Positions 1 through 9,130 are shown, counted from the stretch's first letter. The stretch is DNA of 43,583 bases from JAJRAG01 sp050010535 (GCA_050010535.1 JBEKKT010000014.1:1-43583), one strand, 5' to 3'. Notes: a model not told the origin generated them from the letters alone. Made by a program: numbers and translations.

Positions 1-671
1 CTGCAGCCATATACGCTAGTGTCGGAGATGTCACATCCCCTGAGGATCGGGGACAGGAAGTCCGATCGCTCCGCCCTGGTAACATCGGTGCCGGCGGCAA
101 GCGGGCTGAAAGCCGGCAAGACCAGGATCTCATCCTTTCTGAAATGCAGAAAACATGGGAGGCGTATCGCAGCCCCGATGCGGTCGACAATCCTCACAGA
201 CGGATGCTCGTGGGCCATGACGAGCGGACGGACTTCGCACTTGGAGTGGTGACCATGTGCGAAGGCAATTCCTCCCACACGCGTCCTGTCGACCAAGCCG
301 ATGCCCATCTTCGACGCGATGTTTCTCAGGTAGTTGTCGTGATTTCCCCTAACCAGCAAGACCTTGGATTGTTCATGCAGCAACGAGAGAATCGACTTGA
401 CGTCGCTCCATTCCTGCCCGAGATTCCTGCTAAACTCATGCTTGAGATCCCCGACGATCAGAACCGTGTCAGGATCGTACTTCTCGATTATTCTGTGGAG
501 AGCGTCCTCCATCGTCGCTGTCTGAATGCGCGGCAGTTGCAGACCTTCCTCCTCGAGCGCGGCCTCGTATCCGACGTGCAGGTCTGCAATCGCCACTAGC
601 CCCTGATCCTTCAGGTGAACGCAGAGGTCATTAGATATGGAGACGCCTGGCAGAACTTCGACATAGTTCAC
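1..671 (-). CDS. Metallophosphoesterase, archaeal SbcD/MJ0037-like (partial, C-terminus cut by window edge)
   Basis: This is a calcineurin-like phosphoesterase read leftward that leaves the window before its stop. The dimetal-site motifs are in order: ADLHVGYE near residue 30, VGDLKHEF near 70, RGNHDN near 100, AHGHH near 125 and AHEHPS near 140. The family hydrolyses phosphodiester or phosphomonoester bonds with Mn/Fe-type metals, and archaeal members often sit beside DNA-repair genes. Here the divergent neighbours are an RNase H-like exonuclease and a RecJ-type nuclease, so a nucleic-acid role is plausible but inferred. The start is the GTG at 671, because an in-frame TGA lies only two codons upstream. 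A TATA-like stretch near 715-728 reads toward the gene. Substrate unknown. Confidence 0.88.
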   Translation of the reverse strand, partial: MNYVEVLPGVSISNDLCVHLKDQGLVAIADLHVGYEAALEEEGLQLPRIQTATMEDALHRIIEKYDPDTVLIVGDLKHEFSRNLGQEWSDVKSILSLLHEQSKVLLVRGNHDNYLRNIASKMGIGLVDRTRVGGIAFAHGHHSKCEVRPLVMAHEHPSVRIVDRIGAAIRLPCFLHFRKDEILVLPAFSPLAAGTDVTRAERSDFLSPILRGCDISDTSVYGC

Positions 672-837
672 AGCTGATCACATCACCGCAAAGCAATCGA
701 ACAGTCATGAACGAGTATTCTAAACCTGCGGTCAGCGAGCGCCGCCGGCTCGCGCTCTTTCAAAGGCGATCGACGAACGATTACTTTCGACAGACCCTCC
801 GAAATCACTATTAAATGGGCCGTCGTCCCGAGAACAG

Positions 838-1596
838 ATGATCCGCAGGACCTTTCTCATCCTGCCCACCGTAGGGGAGAACACCGAGCGGTCTCTGTGG
901 AAGAAAGGCATAGATACCTGGGACAATTTCCTGTCCGCCGGCTCGGTCAGTGGCTTTTCCCCGAAGAGGAAGAAGAGACTCGATTCATTGGTCGAGGAGG
1001 CGGCGAAATTCATGGAAAACGGGCGAACCCAGTACTTCACGGGGATACTTCCGAGCTGCGAGCACTGGAGGCTGTTCGGCGACATTGAGAAGGACGCGGC
1101 GTATCTAGACGTCGAGACGGACGGACTCCGCTCCGACTCGCTGGTGACCGTCGTCGGCATCCACAGAGCTGGACGGACAAAAACGCTCGTCCAGGGCGAG
1201 GACCTAACACCCCGGAATCTCGCATTCGAGCTCAGGGATTGCAAGATGCTCGTGACCTTCAACGGCGGCTCGTTCGATCTTCCGATACTCCATTACAGCT
1301 TCCCCTATGCGATACCGTCAGTCCCGCACTTGGATCTAAGGCATGCATGCAGGAGGATCGGCCTGACGGGAGGGCTGAAACACGTTGAGCGTTCAATCGG
1401 CATAAGACGGGCGAGAGAGGTGGAGTACGTCACGGGAGAGCAGGCCGTCTACCTCTGGAAGCTGTGGACTGAGAAGGGAAAGAGGAACGCGCTGAGCCTT
1501 CTAAAAAGATACAATGAAGAGGACACACGCAATCTAGAGACTGTCGCGAGATACGCTTGCGACATTCTCGAAAGAAAGGTGCTAGGCGGGAGCTGA
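838..1596 (+). CDS. RNase H-like 3'-5' exonuclease domain protein (YprB/RNase_H_2 family)
   Basis: The 252-residue protein has a ribonuclease H-like fold of the predicted exonuclease family COG3359/PF13482. Acidic catalytic positions are visible: YLDVETDGL near residue 90 (D-x-E), NGGSFDLPIL near 145 (D) and YNEEDTRN near 228 (D), which together make a DEDD-type site. The N-terminal 70 residues carry a helical region typical of archaeal members. A TATA-like element (attaaat, about 807-817) lies about 25 bases before the ATG, so the transcript is probably leaderless. The RecJ-like gene starts 15 bases downstream, which suggests a small DNA-processing operon. Precise substrate (RNA, DNA or hybrid) cannot be read from the sequence. 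Confidence 0.85.
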   Translation: MIRRTFLILPTVGENTERSLWKKGIDTWDNFLSAGSVSGFSPKRKKRLDSLVEEAAKFMENGRTQYFTGILPSCEHWRLFGDIEKDAAYLDVETDGLRSDSLVTVVGIHRAGRTKTLVQGEDLTPRNLAFELRDCKMLVTFNGGSFDLPILHYSFPYAIPSVPHLDLRHACRRIGLTGGLKHVERSIGIRRAREVEYVTGEQAVYLWKLWTEKGKRNALSLLKRYNEEDTRNLETVARYACDILERKVLGGS

Positions 1597-1611
1597 CGGA
1601 GCGGAATCTGG

Positions 1612-3072
1612 ATGCTTGTTTCCAAAAATGACCAAGATCTGAAGGGCTTCAAAGAGGCCGTGAAAGGTTTCGCAGAAACGATCCTCTGCTCGTCGCACGT
1701 CACAATCGTCGGCCACGTGGACGCCGACGGCATCAGCGGAGCCTCGATCGCCTCGGTCGCTCTTGGGAGAGCGGGCATCCCGTGCGATGTCAGATTCATC
1801 AAGAAGCTCGATGCCGCCGAGATTGGCGCTATCAACTCTCAAACATCTAACACCTTCTGGCTCGTCGATCTCGGCAGTGGGTCGTACTCCAAGTTCGCAA
1901 ACGAGCGCGTCTGCGTCTCGGACCACCACCTCCCGGAGAAGGAGGTTAAGGCCACATCGAGAGGAGGCCAGGCGGACCTGTTTAGCTTCGCGGAACATCA
2001 CGTGAACCCGCACTTGTTCGGCATCGACGGCTCGACGGAGATAAGCGGAGCTGGTGTCGCATACCTAATCGCGAAGGCGATGGATGTGGGCAACGTCGAT
2101 CTCGCATCCATCGCAATCGTCGGGGCCGTTGGGGACTTTCAGGATTCCGCGGAATGCAAGCTCAAAGGACTAAACAGGCACGTGCTAAAGGACGCGACCG
2201 ACAAGGGCATGATGAAGGCCGTGAAGGATCTCAGGGTCTTCGGTAGGGAGACTAGACCGGTCGGGAAGATGCTGCAGTTCTCGACTGACCCGATACTGCC
2301 CGGACTGACCAATGACCCGGTCGCATGCCAGAGGTTCCTCACGGACCTGGGAATACCGCTGACCGAGGGTGAGAAGTGGAGATGCTGGGTCGATCTCTCT
2401 GAAGTGGAAAGGAGACAGGTCGCGAGCGCTTTGTGCGACCACCTTCTTGATTTCGGCAACGGTCACTGGGCCTGCAAGAGATTGGTCGGCGAGGTGTACA
2501 TCTTGAATCGGGAGAAGTTCGGGACCGAGCTCCACGACGCGAAAGAGTTCTCGACGCTGCTGAACGCCTGCGGCAGGTACGGCGAGGGCGTGGTCGGTCT
2601 GAGGATCTGCGTTGGGGACAGGAGCGACTTTCTCGAGAAGGGACTGCGCCTCCAACACAACCACAGGGGGAACCTCGCGGATGCGGTGGGTCTGGTCAAG
2701 GACCTGGGGGTCGAAAGGGGAAGGTTCCTTCAGCACTTCCATGGCAGGGATGAGATACTGGACAGCATAGTCGGGATCGTGGCGGGCATGGTCCTCGGTT
2801 CGGGGGAGGTGCCGTCCGACGTGCCGATAGTCGCATTCGCCTACTCGGAGGACGAGAAAGTGAAGGTTTCCGCCAGGGCCACTAGGGAGCTGGTCCAGAG
2901 GGGGATCGACCTGGCGACGGCAGTGAAGACCGCTTCTGAGAAGGTGGGAGGGACCGGCGGAGGGCACAACATCGCTGCCGGCGCGACGATATCGAAGGGC
3001 AAGGAAGAGGAATTCCTCGCAGAAATGGAGAGACTGGTCGAGGGGCAGCTGTCCGGCAATCTCAGCGGATGA
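1612..3072 (+). CDS. Archaeal RecJ-like single-strand exonuclease (DHH/DHHA1; GAN-type)
   Basis: The 486-residue protein is a DHH-superfamily phosphoesterase. It shows the DHH motifs GHVDADGISG (residues 34-43), WLVDLGSG near 83 and VSDHHLPE near 103, and a C-terminal DHHA1 domain with the glycine-rich GGTGGGHNIAAG near 447. Archaeal members of this length are 5'-3' ssDNA exonucleases, and some (GAN) bind the GINS complex at the replication fork. It follows the RNase H-like exonuclease by 15 bases and is probably co-transcribed. Its last 11 bases overlap the convergent argF 3' end. I infer a role in replication or repair. Whether this copy is GAN or one of the other archaeal RecJ paralogues cannot be decided here. 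Confidence 0.9.
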   Translation: MLVSKNDQDLKGFKEAVKGFAETILCSSHVTIVGHVDADGISGASIASVALGRAGIPCDVRFIKKLDAAEIGAINSQTSNTFWLVDLGSGSYSKFANERVCVSDHHLPEKEVKATSRGGQADLFSFAEHHVNPHLFGIDGSTEISGAGVAYLIAKAMDVGNVDLASIAIVGAVGDFQDSAECKLKGLNRHVLKDATDKGMMKAVKDLRVFGRETRPVGKMLQFSTDPILPGLTNDPVACQRFLTDLGIPLTEGEKWRCWVDLSEVERRQVASALCDHLLDFGNGHWACKRLVGEVYILNREKFGTELHDAKEFSTLLNACGRYGEGVVGLRICVGDRSDFLEKGLRLQHNHRGNLADAVGLVKDLGVERGRFLQHFHGRDEILDSIVGIVAGMVLGSGEVPSDVPIVAFAYSEDEKVKVSARATRELVQRGIDLATAVKTASEKVGGTGGGHNIAAGATISKGKEEEFLAEMERLVEGQLSGNLSG

Positions 3073-3973
3073 GCTTCAACATAATAGCCTTCTGCGCGTG
3101 AAGACGGTTCTCCGCTTGATCGAAAACGACGCTGTTGACTCCGTCGATGACCTCGTCGACTATCTCTAAACCCCTATGCGCCGGAAGGCAGTGCATGACG
3201 ATGCAGTCCTTCTTCGCGAGCTTCATCAGGGAGGGGTTGACCTGGAAAGCGATGAACTTCTTCTCCTTCGTCTCCGATTCCGCCTCCTGACCCATCGAGA
3301 TCCAGACGTCGGTGTATACTATGTCGGCACCCTTCGCCGCGTCCTTCGGATCACTGACCACTTTCGACATGCAGCCGTTCCTCTTCGCGAGCTCCGCCGC
3401 CTTCTTCACGATCTCCCCGTTCGGCCAATAGCCTTCAGGACAAGCAGCCACAAAATCCATGCCGACGACAGCCGCCCCGAGCAGGAGGGAGTTGCAGACG
3501 TTGTTACCGTCCCCGACGTACGCCATACTGACGCCCTTGAACTTGCCCTTGTGCTCTCGGACAGTGAGCAGGTCCGCCACAATCTGGCAGGGATGTTCAA
3601 GGTCGTCGAGACCGTTGATGACCGGAACCGTTGCATTCTTCGCAAGCTCCAGCATCGTCTCGTGCTTGTACGCGCGGTACATTATGCCGTCGACGTACCG
3701 GCTTAGCACCTTCGCCGTGTCCGGGACGGTCTCTCCCCTTCCAATCTGGAGGTCCTTGGGACTGAGATAGAGGGCGTGACCGCCAAGCTGTGCCATGCCG
3801 ACCTCGAAAGAGACCCGCGTCCTTGTGCTGGACTTCTCAAAGATCATCGCCAGGGTCTTGCCCCTGAGATTGAAGGTCGCATCGACCTTGCCCGCCTTCA
3901 AACGTTCGGCAAGTGAGAGTATCTCCTCCATGTCGTCCTTGATGTCCAATACGGAGATGAGATCGCGTTTCAT
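3062..3973 (-). CDS. argF: Ornithine carbamoyltransferase
   Basis: This enzyme transfers the carbamoyl group of carbamoyl phosphate to ornithine, giving citrulline in arginine synthesis. The carbamoyl-phosphate motif SSTRTRVSFE is near residue 53, followed by HPCQIVADL near 130, the ornithine-loop region and the signature MHCLPAHRG near 262. Length is about 303 residues, normal for ArgF. The reading frame is open to 4102, but the residues upstream of 3973 do not resemble the family. The ATG at 3973 has ggaag a few bases upstream and a TATA-like gttaaga around 4006-4014, which supports the shorter start. No other arginine genes are in the window. It is convergent with the RecJ-like gene and overlaps it by 11 bases. 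Confidence 0.95.
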   Translation of the reverse strand: MKRDLISVLDIKDDMEEILSLAERLKAGKVDATFNLRGKTLAMIFEKSSTRTRVSFEVGMAQLGGHALYLSPKDLQIGRGETVPDTAKVLSRYVDGIMYRAYKHETMLELAKNATVPVINGLDDLEHPCQIVADLLTVREHKGKFKGVSMAYVGDGNNVCNSLLLGAAVVGMDFVAACPEGYWPNGEIVKKAAELAKRNGCMSKVVSDPKDAAKGADIVYTDVWISMGQEAESETKEKKFIAFQVNPSLMKLAKKDCIVMHCLPAHRGLEIVDEVIDGVNSVVFDQAENRLHAQKAIMLKLIR

Positions 3974-4303
3974 GGTCTTCCGATACATCAAGAATCGAAC
4001 CGTTCTTAACTCTTGCGTGCCGTGCTGAACAATTCTCGCGAACGAAGCATCTTCTGAAAACAACATGGAAAAGTATGGCGGAGATTGGCTAATTAGGACC
4101 AATCAGGCCCCAGCAAGCTATACTCCCGGCCTGGACGCGTCTCTCAGGAGAAGAAGGAGAAATTCGCAGTGCTCCATGCGGTATTCCCCTATCAATAGGA
4201 CTCCTCACGGGTGGCGGCGATGCGGACGACGTCGGACATAACTAGCGAGCAGGACCTTCCCAGTCAAAGTACGAGATCATGCATCATCGATTTGCCGGAG
4301 GAG
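3974..4303. other. Intergenic stretch between argF and tRNA-His, no gene seen
   Basis: About 330 bases hold the presumed argF promoter (TATA-like bases around 4006-4014 on the minus strand) and no reading frame with recognisable protein similarity. Short frames on both strands here do not have a ribosome binding site or codon pattern I would trust. I see no second tRNA, repeat array or mobile-element end. Confidence 0.6.
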
Positions 4304-4317
4304 AAAACCTTTATCTA
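4304..4317 (+). promoter_or_regulatory. TATA box of tRNA-His
   Basis: The A/T-rich stretch aaaacctttatcta is centred about 34 bases upstream of the tRNA 5' end, a usual archaeal TATA position for a primary transcript with a short leader. It is the only such element in this intergenic region. Confidence 0.55.
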
Positions 4318-5734
4318 TCATAACGTGTTCACATCTTCCCAGCATGGCCGGGATGGGGTAGCCTGGTATCCTGTGGGACTGTGGATCCCTAGACCCGAGT
4401 TCAAATCTCGGTCCCGGCCCCATCGCTTGTTTTCAGAACTTCGAACTCTCTCGAAGAGCGCTAAGTGAGCGAGATCGAGCACGTCAGGATCAATCGGCAC
4501 GAGAAGCGTGGAGTTCGACACGATGACCTCGTCCTTGATCGCATAGACCGTCTTCAGTATCCTCTCGGTTGGATTGTTCGATATGAGGTACTCCAGACCG
4601 TCCAGCATGACCACGACGTCCTGCCCCCTCTCAAGGAACTCTACTATTGTATGCTGTAGTATCGAAAGGTTCTCCGGCTCAATCCGATCGGGACCAGTCT
4701 AGCTGGCGAGCCATATTATCGGTGTTTTGACGAGTCCGTACTTCTCCTTCGCGGCGTCGGTATGCATTCTAGATATTAGGACGCCCATCGCCCCTTTGTC
4801 GATGCCCTCCGTGAACATCCTGTACGCCTCGTCTGGCCTCTTCGCTTCGATGAGATAGCAGCCCACGCCAGGTATCCTAGGTTTCGCTTTGTCCGATCTG
4901 CCGTTCTCTTCCTTCTCATGCTCGGCCACTGTAGCGATGAGGAATAGCTTGTGCCTCGATATGGCGTACAGGAAGACGATGCTCGTGAGCAAGAAACCGG
5001 GAGCGATCTGCGGGGGGGTTTGGTGCGCCCACTTTTTCCAACAACACGAGAAACCCACTGTAAACGATAGGGAAAAATATGCCTATCGACATGAGCACGC
5101 ACTGCTTCCTCACCTCGGCATCGGAGCTGGACCTGTACGCCCTCGAGTGAACTAACAGAGTTAGAAACATCAATGCCAGGTCGATAACAACAAGCGCACC
5201 GATGGAGAAGGAATCAGGTATGCCCCATCCGTACATCGAGCTGGTGACCTCTACCGAGGATGCGGGAACGATTCCAAGCGCCAGAAGAATAATGATGAAC
5301 TCGAGCCTATGGCTCCTGAACCAATTTCGACGACGCTCGTAGGGGAGCAACGATGACAGATAGAGGACCCCTCCGAAGATCAACACGACTTTGAGAACAA
5401 GTGCGCGTCCGACCGCCGTCGCGGTGGCTACGTCAGATGCGTTCGTCAGCGAGAAATCCAACACTCCGACTATGAGGAAGAGGACCATGACGACGAAGAA
5501 CGTGCGCGTTGTTCCGATATAGGGATTCTTAACGATCACGTATATTCCCGGGAGCAGCCCTAGGATAACCACTATCGGCGAGATGATGGAGTGGGAGAGA
5601 TCCCCCTCGAGCATGCACGCCCCTGTGCTGGAATCTGCTACACCCACTAGATAGTTACGAACCTCGTAGCGGATGCCGATATCGTCAGGCGGAGGGACCA
5701 CGAGCACTGGCGCATCCCTGACACCTGGATGCAA
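4318..5734 (-). pseudogene. 7-TM membrane protein with C-terminal DUF835 domain, broken
   Basis: The intact parent would be a receptor-like protein: seven hydrophobic segments (from about 5595 down to 4925), then a DUF835 domain with WLAS, the VVMLDGLEYLIS core (about 4620-4580) and VPIDPDVL. Three defects are visible. The frame shifts within a run of seven G (5012-5018), where six would restore the protein between PNPP and QIAPGFLL. An in-frame TAG stands at 4699-4701 between WLAS and TGPDRIEP. The original stop is lost, so the last frame runs antisense through the tRNA-His gene to 4318. The start may be the ATG at 5734 or, better matched to TM1 with aggggcg upstream, the ATG at 5614. DUF835 is common in Thermococci and Thermoplasmatota; its function is unknown. 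Confidence 0.8.
4346..4422 (+). tRNA. tRNA-His (GTG)
   Basis: A full cloverleaf can be folded by hand. The acceptor stem is GCCGGGA (4347-4353) pairing with TCCCGGC (4412-4418). The D loop has the GG pair, the anticodon loop CTGTGGA holds GTG (His), and the T arm is CCGAG-TTCAAAT-CTCGG. The extra base before position 1 is G (4346) and position 73 is C (4419), the G-1:C73 identity pair of tRNA-His, here encoded. CCA is encoded at 4420-4422. The 27-43 pair at the top of the anticodon stem is a T-T mismatch. There is no intron. On the other strand a decayed DUF835 reading frame runs right through this gene. Confidence 0.95.
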
Positions 5735-5767
5735 AGATCCAGGGCGATGTCAGCCTCTGCCACTCGG

Positions 5768-5780
5768 AAGGTTTAATAAA
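5768..5780 (+). promoter_or_regulatory. TATA box of rtcB
   Basis: The element ggtttaataaact predicts a transcription start around 5795-5803. That falls downstream of the first possible ATG (5788) and upstream of the ATG at 5827, which argues for the later rtcB start. The element is nearly palindromic and could also serve the divergent DUF835 gene. Confidence 0.5.
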
Positions 5781-5826
5781 CTACTGGATGCATAACCTGG
5801 CCCGCTTATCGGGAGTGTGCAGTAGG

Positions 5827-7281
5827 ATGCGTTGGGACGGTCCGATCAACCAAATCGACAATTTTCGCTTCGAGATTCCTCAGAGCTACAAGAAGTGCAT
5901 GAGGACCAGCAGCGTCATTTTCGCGGACAACAGGATGATCCCCATGATAAGGGCGGACAGCGCCCCTGAGCAGGCCGCCAACGTTGCCTGCCTGCCGGGT
6001 ATAGTCGGCAAGGCCCTGGCGATGCCTGATATCCATTGGGGGTATGGTTTCCCGATCGGAGGCGTCGCAGGAATGGACGCGGAGCAGGGAGTAATCTCGC
6101 CCGGCGGGATAGGTTTCGACATCAACTGCGGGGTTAGGCTGGTAAGAACGGACCTCATGGTCGACGACGTTAAGCCGAAGATCAGGGAACTCATCGGCAT
6201 ACTGTTCAAGAACGTCCCCGCTGGGGTCGGTTCCGAGGGCGTCACGGAAGTGGCTGGAAGCCAGATCAACGACATACTTGAACTCGGGGCGGAGTGGTCG
6301 ATCAAGAACGGTTACGGCTGGGAGGAGGACCTCGAGGCGACTGAGGAGGGCGGACGGATGAAAATGGCCGACGCAAGGGCGGTCAGCCACAAAGCGAAGG
6401 AGAGGGGGATACCCCAGGTCGGGTCGCTCGGGTCCGGCAACCACTTCCTCGAGATCGACAAGGTGGAGAAGATCTACGACAGGGAGGCAGCGACGGCGTT
6501 CGGACTGGAACGGGAGGGGCAGATCACGGTCACGATTCACTGCGGCTCCAGAGGCTGCGGTCACCAGATAGCGACGGACTACCTCAAGGTCATGGAGCAC
6601 TCGGTCAGGGAGCGGAAGATTGAGCTTCCGGACAGGCAGCTCGCCTGCGCCCCGGTGAACTCGAAGGAAGGGCAGGACTATTTCAAGGCGATGGCTTGCG
6701 GGGCCAACTACGCCTGGGCAAACAGGCAGATGATCCTCCACTGGGTGAGGCAGTCTTTCGAGGAGTCGTTTAAGCGCTCTGCGGAGGAGATGGGCATGCA
6801 CCAGGTGTATGACGTCGCACACAACATCGCGAAGATTGAAGAGCACGAGGTCAACGGGAAGAAGATGAAGGTGTACGTCCACCGCAAGGGGGCTACAAGG
6901 GCATTTCCAAGGGACCATCCGGACGTGCCGGCGAAATACCGGAGCGTCGGCCAGCCGGTCATCATACCAGGGGATATGGGTTCCGGGAGCTACGTTCTCG
7001 TCGGAACGCAAAACGTGATGAAGGAGGCGTTCGGCTCGACCTGCCACGGAGCGGGGAGAGTTATGTCCAGAGAGGCGGCGATGAGGAAGTACAGGGTCGA
7101 CCAGGTTCGGCAGGAACTTGAGAGCAGAGGCATCTATCTACGGTCGAGTACGAAGGACGGCATACTGGAAGAAGCGCCGGGAGCCTACAAGGACATCGAC
7201 CACGTCGTCTCGATTGTTGACGGCGCCGGCCTGTCTAGAAGGGTGGCACGTCTCTGGCCCATCGGGGTGATGAAGGGCTGA
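5827..7281 (+). CDS. rtcB: tRNA-splicing ligase RtcB (3'-phosphate RNA ligase)
   Basis: RtcB joins RNA ends bearing 2',3'-cyclic phosphate or 3'-phosphate to 5'-OH ends, using GTP and Mn2+, and seals tRNA exons in archaea. The family landmarks are present: GGIGFDINCGVR (metal-binding Cys) near residue 85, GSGNHFLEI near 200, the histidine-bearing HCGSRGCGHQ near 235, HRKGATRAFP near 355 and the guanylation-site region GDMGSGSYVL near 380, ending with CHGAGRVMSR. Length is about 484 residues with no intein. The start at 5827 begins just before the conserved N-terminus and fits the TATA box. Archease is not in the window. The archaemetzincin gene follows immediately. Confidence 0.96.
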   Translation: MRWDGPINQIDNFRFEIPQSYKKCMRTSSVIFADNRMIPMIRADSAPEQAANVACLPGIVGKALAMPDIHWGYGFPIGGVAGMDAEQGVISPGGIGFDINCGVRLVRTDLMVDDVKPKIRELIGILFKNVPAGVGSEGVTEVAGSQINDILELGAEWSIKNGYGWEEDLEATEEGGRMKMADARAVSHKAKERGIPQVGSLGSGNHFLEIDKVEKIYDREAATAFGLEREGQITVTIHCGSRGCGHQIATDYLKVMEHSVRERKIELPDRQLACAPVNSKEGQDYFKAMACGANYAWANRQMILHWVRQSFEESFKRSAEEMGMHQVYDVAHNIAKIEEHEVNGKKMKVYVHRKGATRAFPRDHPDVPAKYRSVGQPVIIPGDMGSGSYVLVGTQNVMKEAFGSTCHGAGRVMSREAAMRKYRVDQVRQELESRGIYLRSSTKDGILEEAPGAYKDIDHVVSIVDGAGLSRRVARLWPIGVMKG

Positions 7282-7322
7282 GAGTCCGAGACGCGAACGT
7301 CTCGATACTTCCGATAGGGAAG

Positions 7323-7796
7323 GTGGACGAGGACACACTACTGATCCTAGCCTCGAAGCTCGGGAATAGATATGGATACGGTACCTTACTCCCGCCAGTT
7401 GAGGTCCCGAGCGATTCTTATGACGAGCGGAGAGGACAGTACGACAGTGCGAGATTTCTTGAACTCGCGATGCGTCCGAACGGGGACAGGGTGCTGGGAA
7501 TCACGTATGCCGACTTGTTCGTGCCGGGATTGAACTTCGTCTTCGGCAGGGCCCTCCTGGGAGGCAAGGCCTGCGTGATCTCGATCGCCAGGCTGCGTCA
7601 CGCTGAGCGGGAGGTCTTCATCAGCAGAGTAGTCAAGGAGGCGGTCCATGAGCTGGGCCACACTTTCGGCCTGGATCACTGCAAGGACCAGAGATGCGTG
7701 ATGTTCTTCTCGAACTCGATCTCGGACACGGACAGGAAAGGAGATTGGTACTGCGATCGATGCGGAGCAGCCCTGAATGGAACCGGTGGTCTCTGA
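7323..7796 (+). CDS. amzA: Archaemetzincin (zinc metalloprotease)
   Basis: The protein carries the extended zinc signature HELGHTFGLDHC (about residues 109-120 from 7323), then the second zinc site built from DHC, the CVM turn and a CDRC knuckle after DRKGDWY. This is the diagnostic order of archaemetzincins, small zinc proteases of uncertain substrate. The GTG at 7323 leaves out the first beta strand: in-frame codons upstream encode VSILPIGKV, which matches the usual N-terminus. The only upstream candidate before a stop is a CTG at 7278, overlapping the rtcB stop as CTGA with gaaggg just before it. I infer that translation starts there, coupled to rtcB. The coordinates given use the conservative GTG. 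Confidence 0.88.
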   Translation: MDEDTLLILASKLGNRYGYGTLLPPVEVPSDSYDERRGQYDSARFLELAMRPNGDRVLGITYADLFVPGLNFVFGRALLGGKACVISIARLRHAEREVFISRVVKEAVHELGHTFGLDHCKDQRCVMFFSNSISDTDRKGDWYCDRCGAALNGTGGL

Positions 7797-7816
7797 TCTC
7801 GCGGAGACTGACCCCC

Positions 7817-9130
7817 TCAGGAGAACAACACTTTTTCCGCGGCTTCCCCGACAGCATCCTTGTGCTTCGCCGGCGTGGAGACCATAATGGCCCAGTCGTG
7901 AACGCTTCTCGACTGAAGCGCCTTCGCGATGGGGCTGTACTTCGTAAGCGGCTTGATCCTATCTCCGTTCAGTATTGGTACTTCGGTCTTGCCAATCCTA
8001 GGCTCGGATATCAGAAGTTCCCTCTCCGGCACGTCCAATATGACGTCGGCAGTCCGTATCCCTGCCTTCTCGGCTATCTCTGCCTCAGTCGCCCTCCTCT
8101 TCTTGTAGTCGATCAGTGTGAGTAGACGGTCGAGTTGCCTCTCCTCCATCTCTCCGGTCGTTATCGATAGCGCCTTCTTATAGAGCTTCCTGTAGAGAAG
8201 CATCATCATAATCCGCTGCGAGTCCCCGCCCGCTCCGATAAGCCTCTCCGAGAGGCTGCAGTCCGTGTCCGCCTGTATGTTCCTGAGGACGCTGTCCTCC
8301 GCGTTCTCCACAGCCTTGCAGAGCATCATCTCCGCTATCCGCACGGTCTTGTGGAAGTAGACCGAGGTGTACATCAGTGCCCTGGCGACGAGGAGGCCTT
8401 CCACCGCCACCACGCCGCCCTTGTCTACGACGAGATCACCGTGATAGACTCCTATCGTCTGGAGAAGTCTGTCAAGATCTATGGTGCCGTGCGCCACTCC
8501 GGTGTAGTGTGCGTCTCTGAGAAGATAGTCCATCTGGTCTGCGTCGACCGGGCCATGGATGATCTGTCTGAGATAGCTCTTACCACCGAAGTGTGCCTGG
8601 GACCCCTCGACCTCGAGCTGGCTCTGCCCAAATTCGCCATCGCCTGTCGGGGAGATTATCATGTCGGCGACAGTTTCGGGGGCGATCCCCGCAGCCTCAA
8701 GAAGCTCGGAGATCGGCACCATCTCCCCCACCACATCCTTTGCCGAGTCGGGGACGGACTTCGCGTCGCCGAACATGACCGAGCGGGTCGCATCCATATG
8801 AGTCAGTCCGAGGCGGTCCTTTATCACGGATTCCAGGGTGTGGGAGAATGGCGGATGTCCGAGATCGTGCAACAAGGCGGCGGCGAGCACCTGCTTCTTC
8901 TCCTCGACAGGAAGCTCCAGAGCGTTTGCCATCTTCCCGGCGATGTAGAACGTCCCGAGCGAGTGCTCGAGACGCGTGTGGTTCGCACCCGGGAAAACCA
9001 GATATGCGAGGCCGAGCTGATGAACGCCGTGCAAACGCTGCATCTCCGGCCGCTCGAATATGTTGAGGAAGACGCCTTCGAGCCTCACGCTGCCATGTAC
9101 GCCGTCATGGATGACCTTGAAGCCAGACAC
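7817..9130 (-). CDS. HD-domain phosphohydrolase (dGTPase-like)
   Basis: The 437-residue protein has the HD metal-site residues in order: TRLEHSLG (H56), LLHDLGH (H88, D89, H92) and a later Asp in VDADQMDYLLRD near 195. It belongs to the archaeal and bacterial COG1078 group of dNTP or nucleotide phosphohydrolases. The real substrate cannot be told from the sequence. The start is a GTG at 9130. A TATA box at 9154-9163 lies about 27 bases before it, so the message is probably leaderless. Its 3' end converges on the archaemetzincin gene, with 20 bases between them. Confidence 0.9.
   Translation of the reverse strand: MSGFKVIHDGVHGSVRLEGVFLNIFERPEMQRLHGVHQLGLAYLVFPGANHTRLEHSLGTFYIAGKMANALELPVEEKKQVLAAALLHDLGHPPFSHTLESVIKDRLGLTHMDATRSVMFGDAKSVPDSAKDVVGEMVPISELLEAAGIAPETVADMIISPTGDGEFGQSQLEVEGSQAHFGGKSYLRQIIHGPVDADQMDYLLRDAHYTGVAHGTIDLDRLLQTIGVYHGDLVVDKGGVVAVEGLLVARALMYTSVYFHKTVRIAEMMLCKAVENAEDSVLRNIQADTDCSLSERLIGAGGDSQRIMMMLLYRKLYKKALSITTGEMEERQLDRLLTLIDYKKRRATEAEIAEKAGIRTADVILDVPERELLISEPRIGKTEVPILNGDRIKPLTKYSPIAKALQSRSVHDWAIMVSTPAKHKDAVGEAAEKVLFS

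Noticed and set aside
144..599. Plus-strand reading frame opposite the metallophosphoesterase
   Set aside because: The minus strand carries all phosphoesterase motifs; the plus-strand product has no family features and is a shadow.
4699..4701. TAG in the DUF835 gene read as pyrrolysine
   Set aside because: No pyl genes or methylamine methyltransferases are seen here, and the same gene also has a frameshift and a lost stop. Other broken genes use TAA and TGA, so mutation or error explains it better.
5806..7047. Long minus-strand frame opposite rtcB (413 codons)
   Set aside because: Long only because GC-rich third positions of rtcB leave few stops on the other strand; its product has no domain-like sequence.
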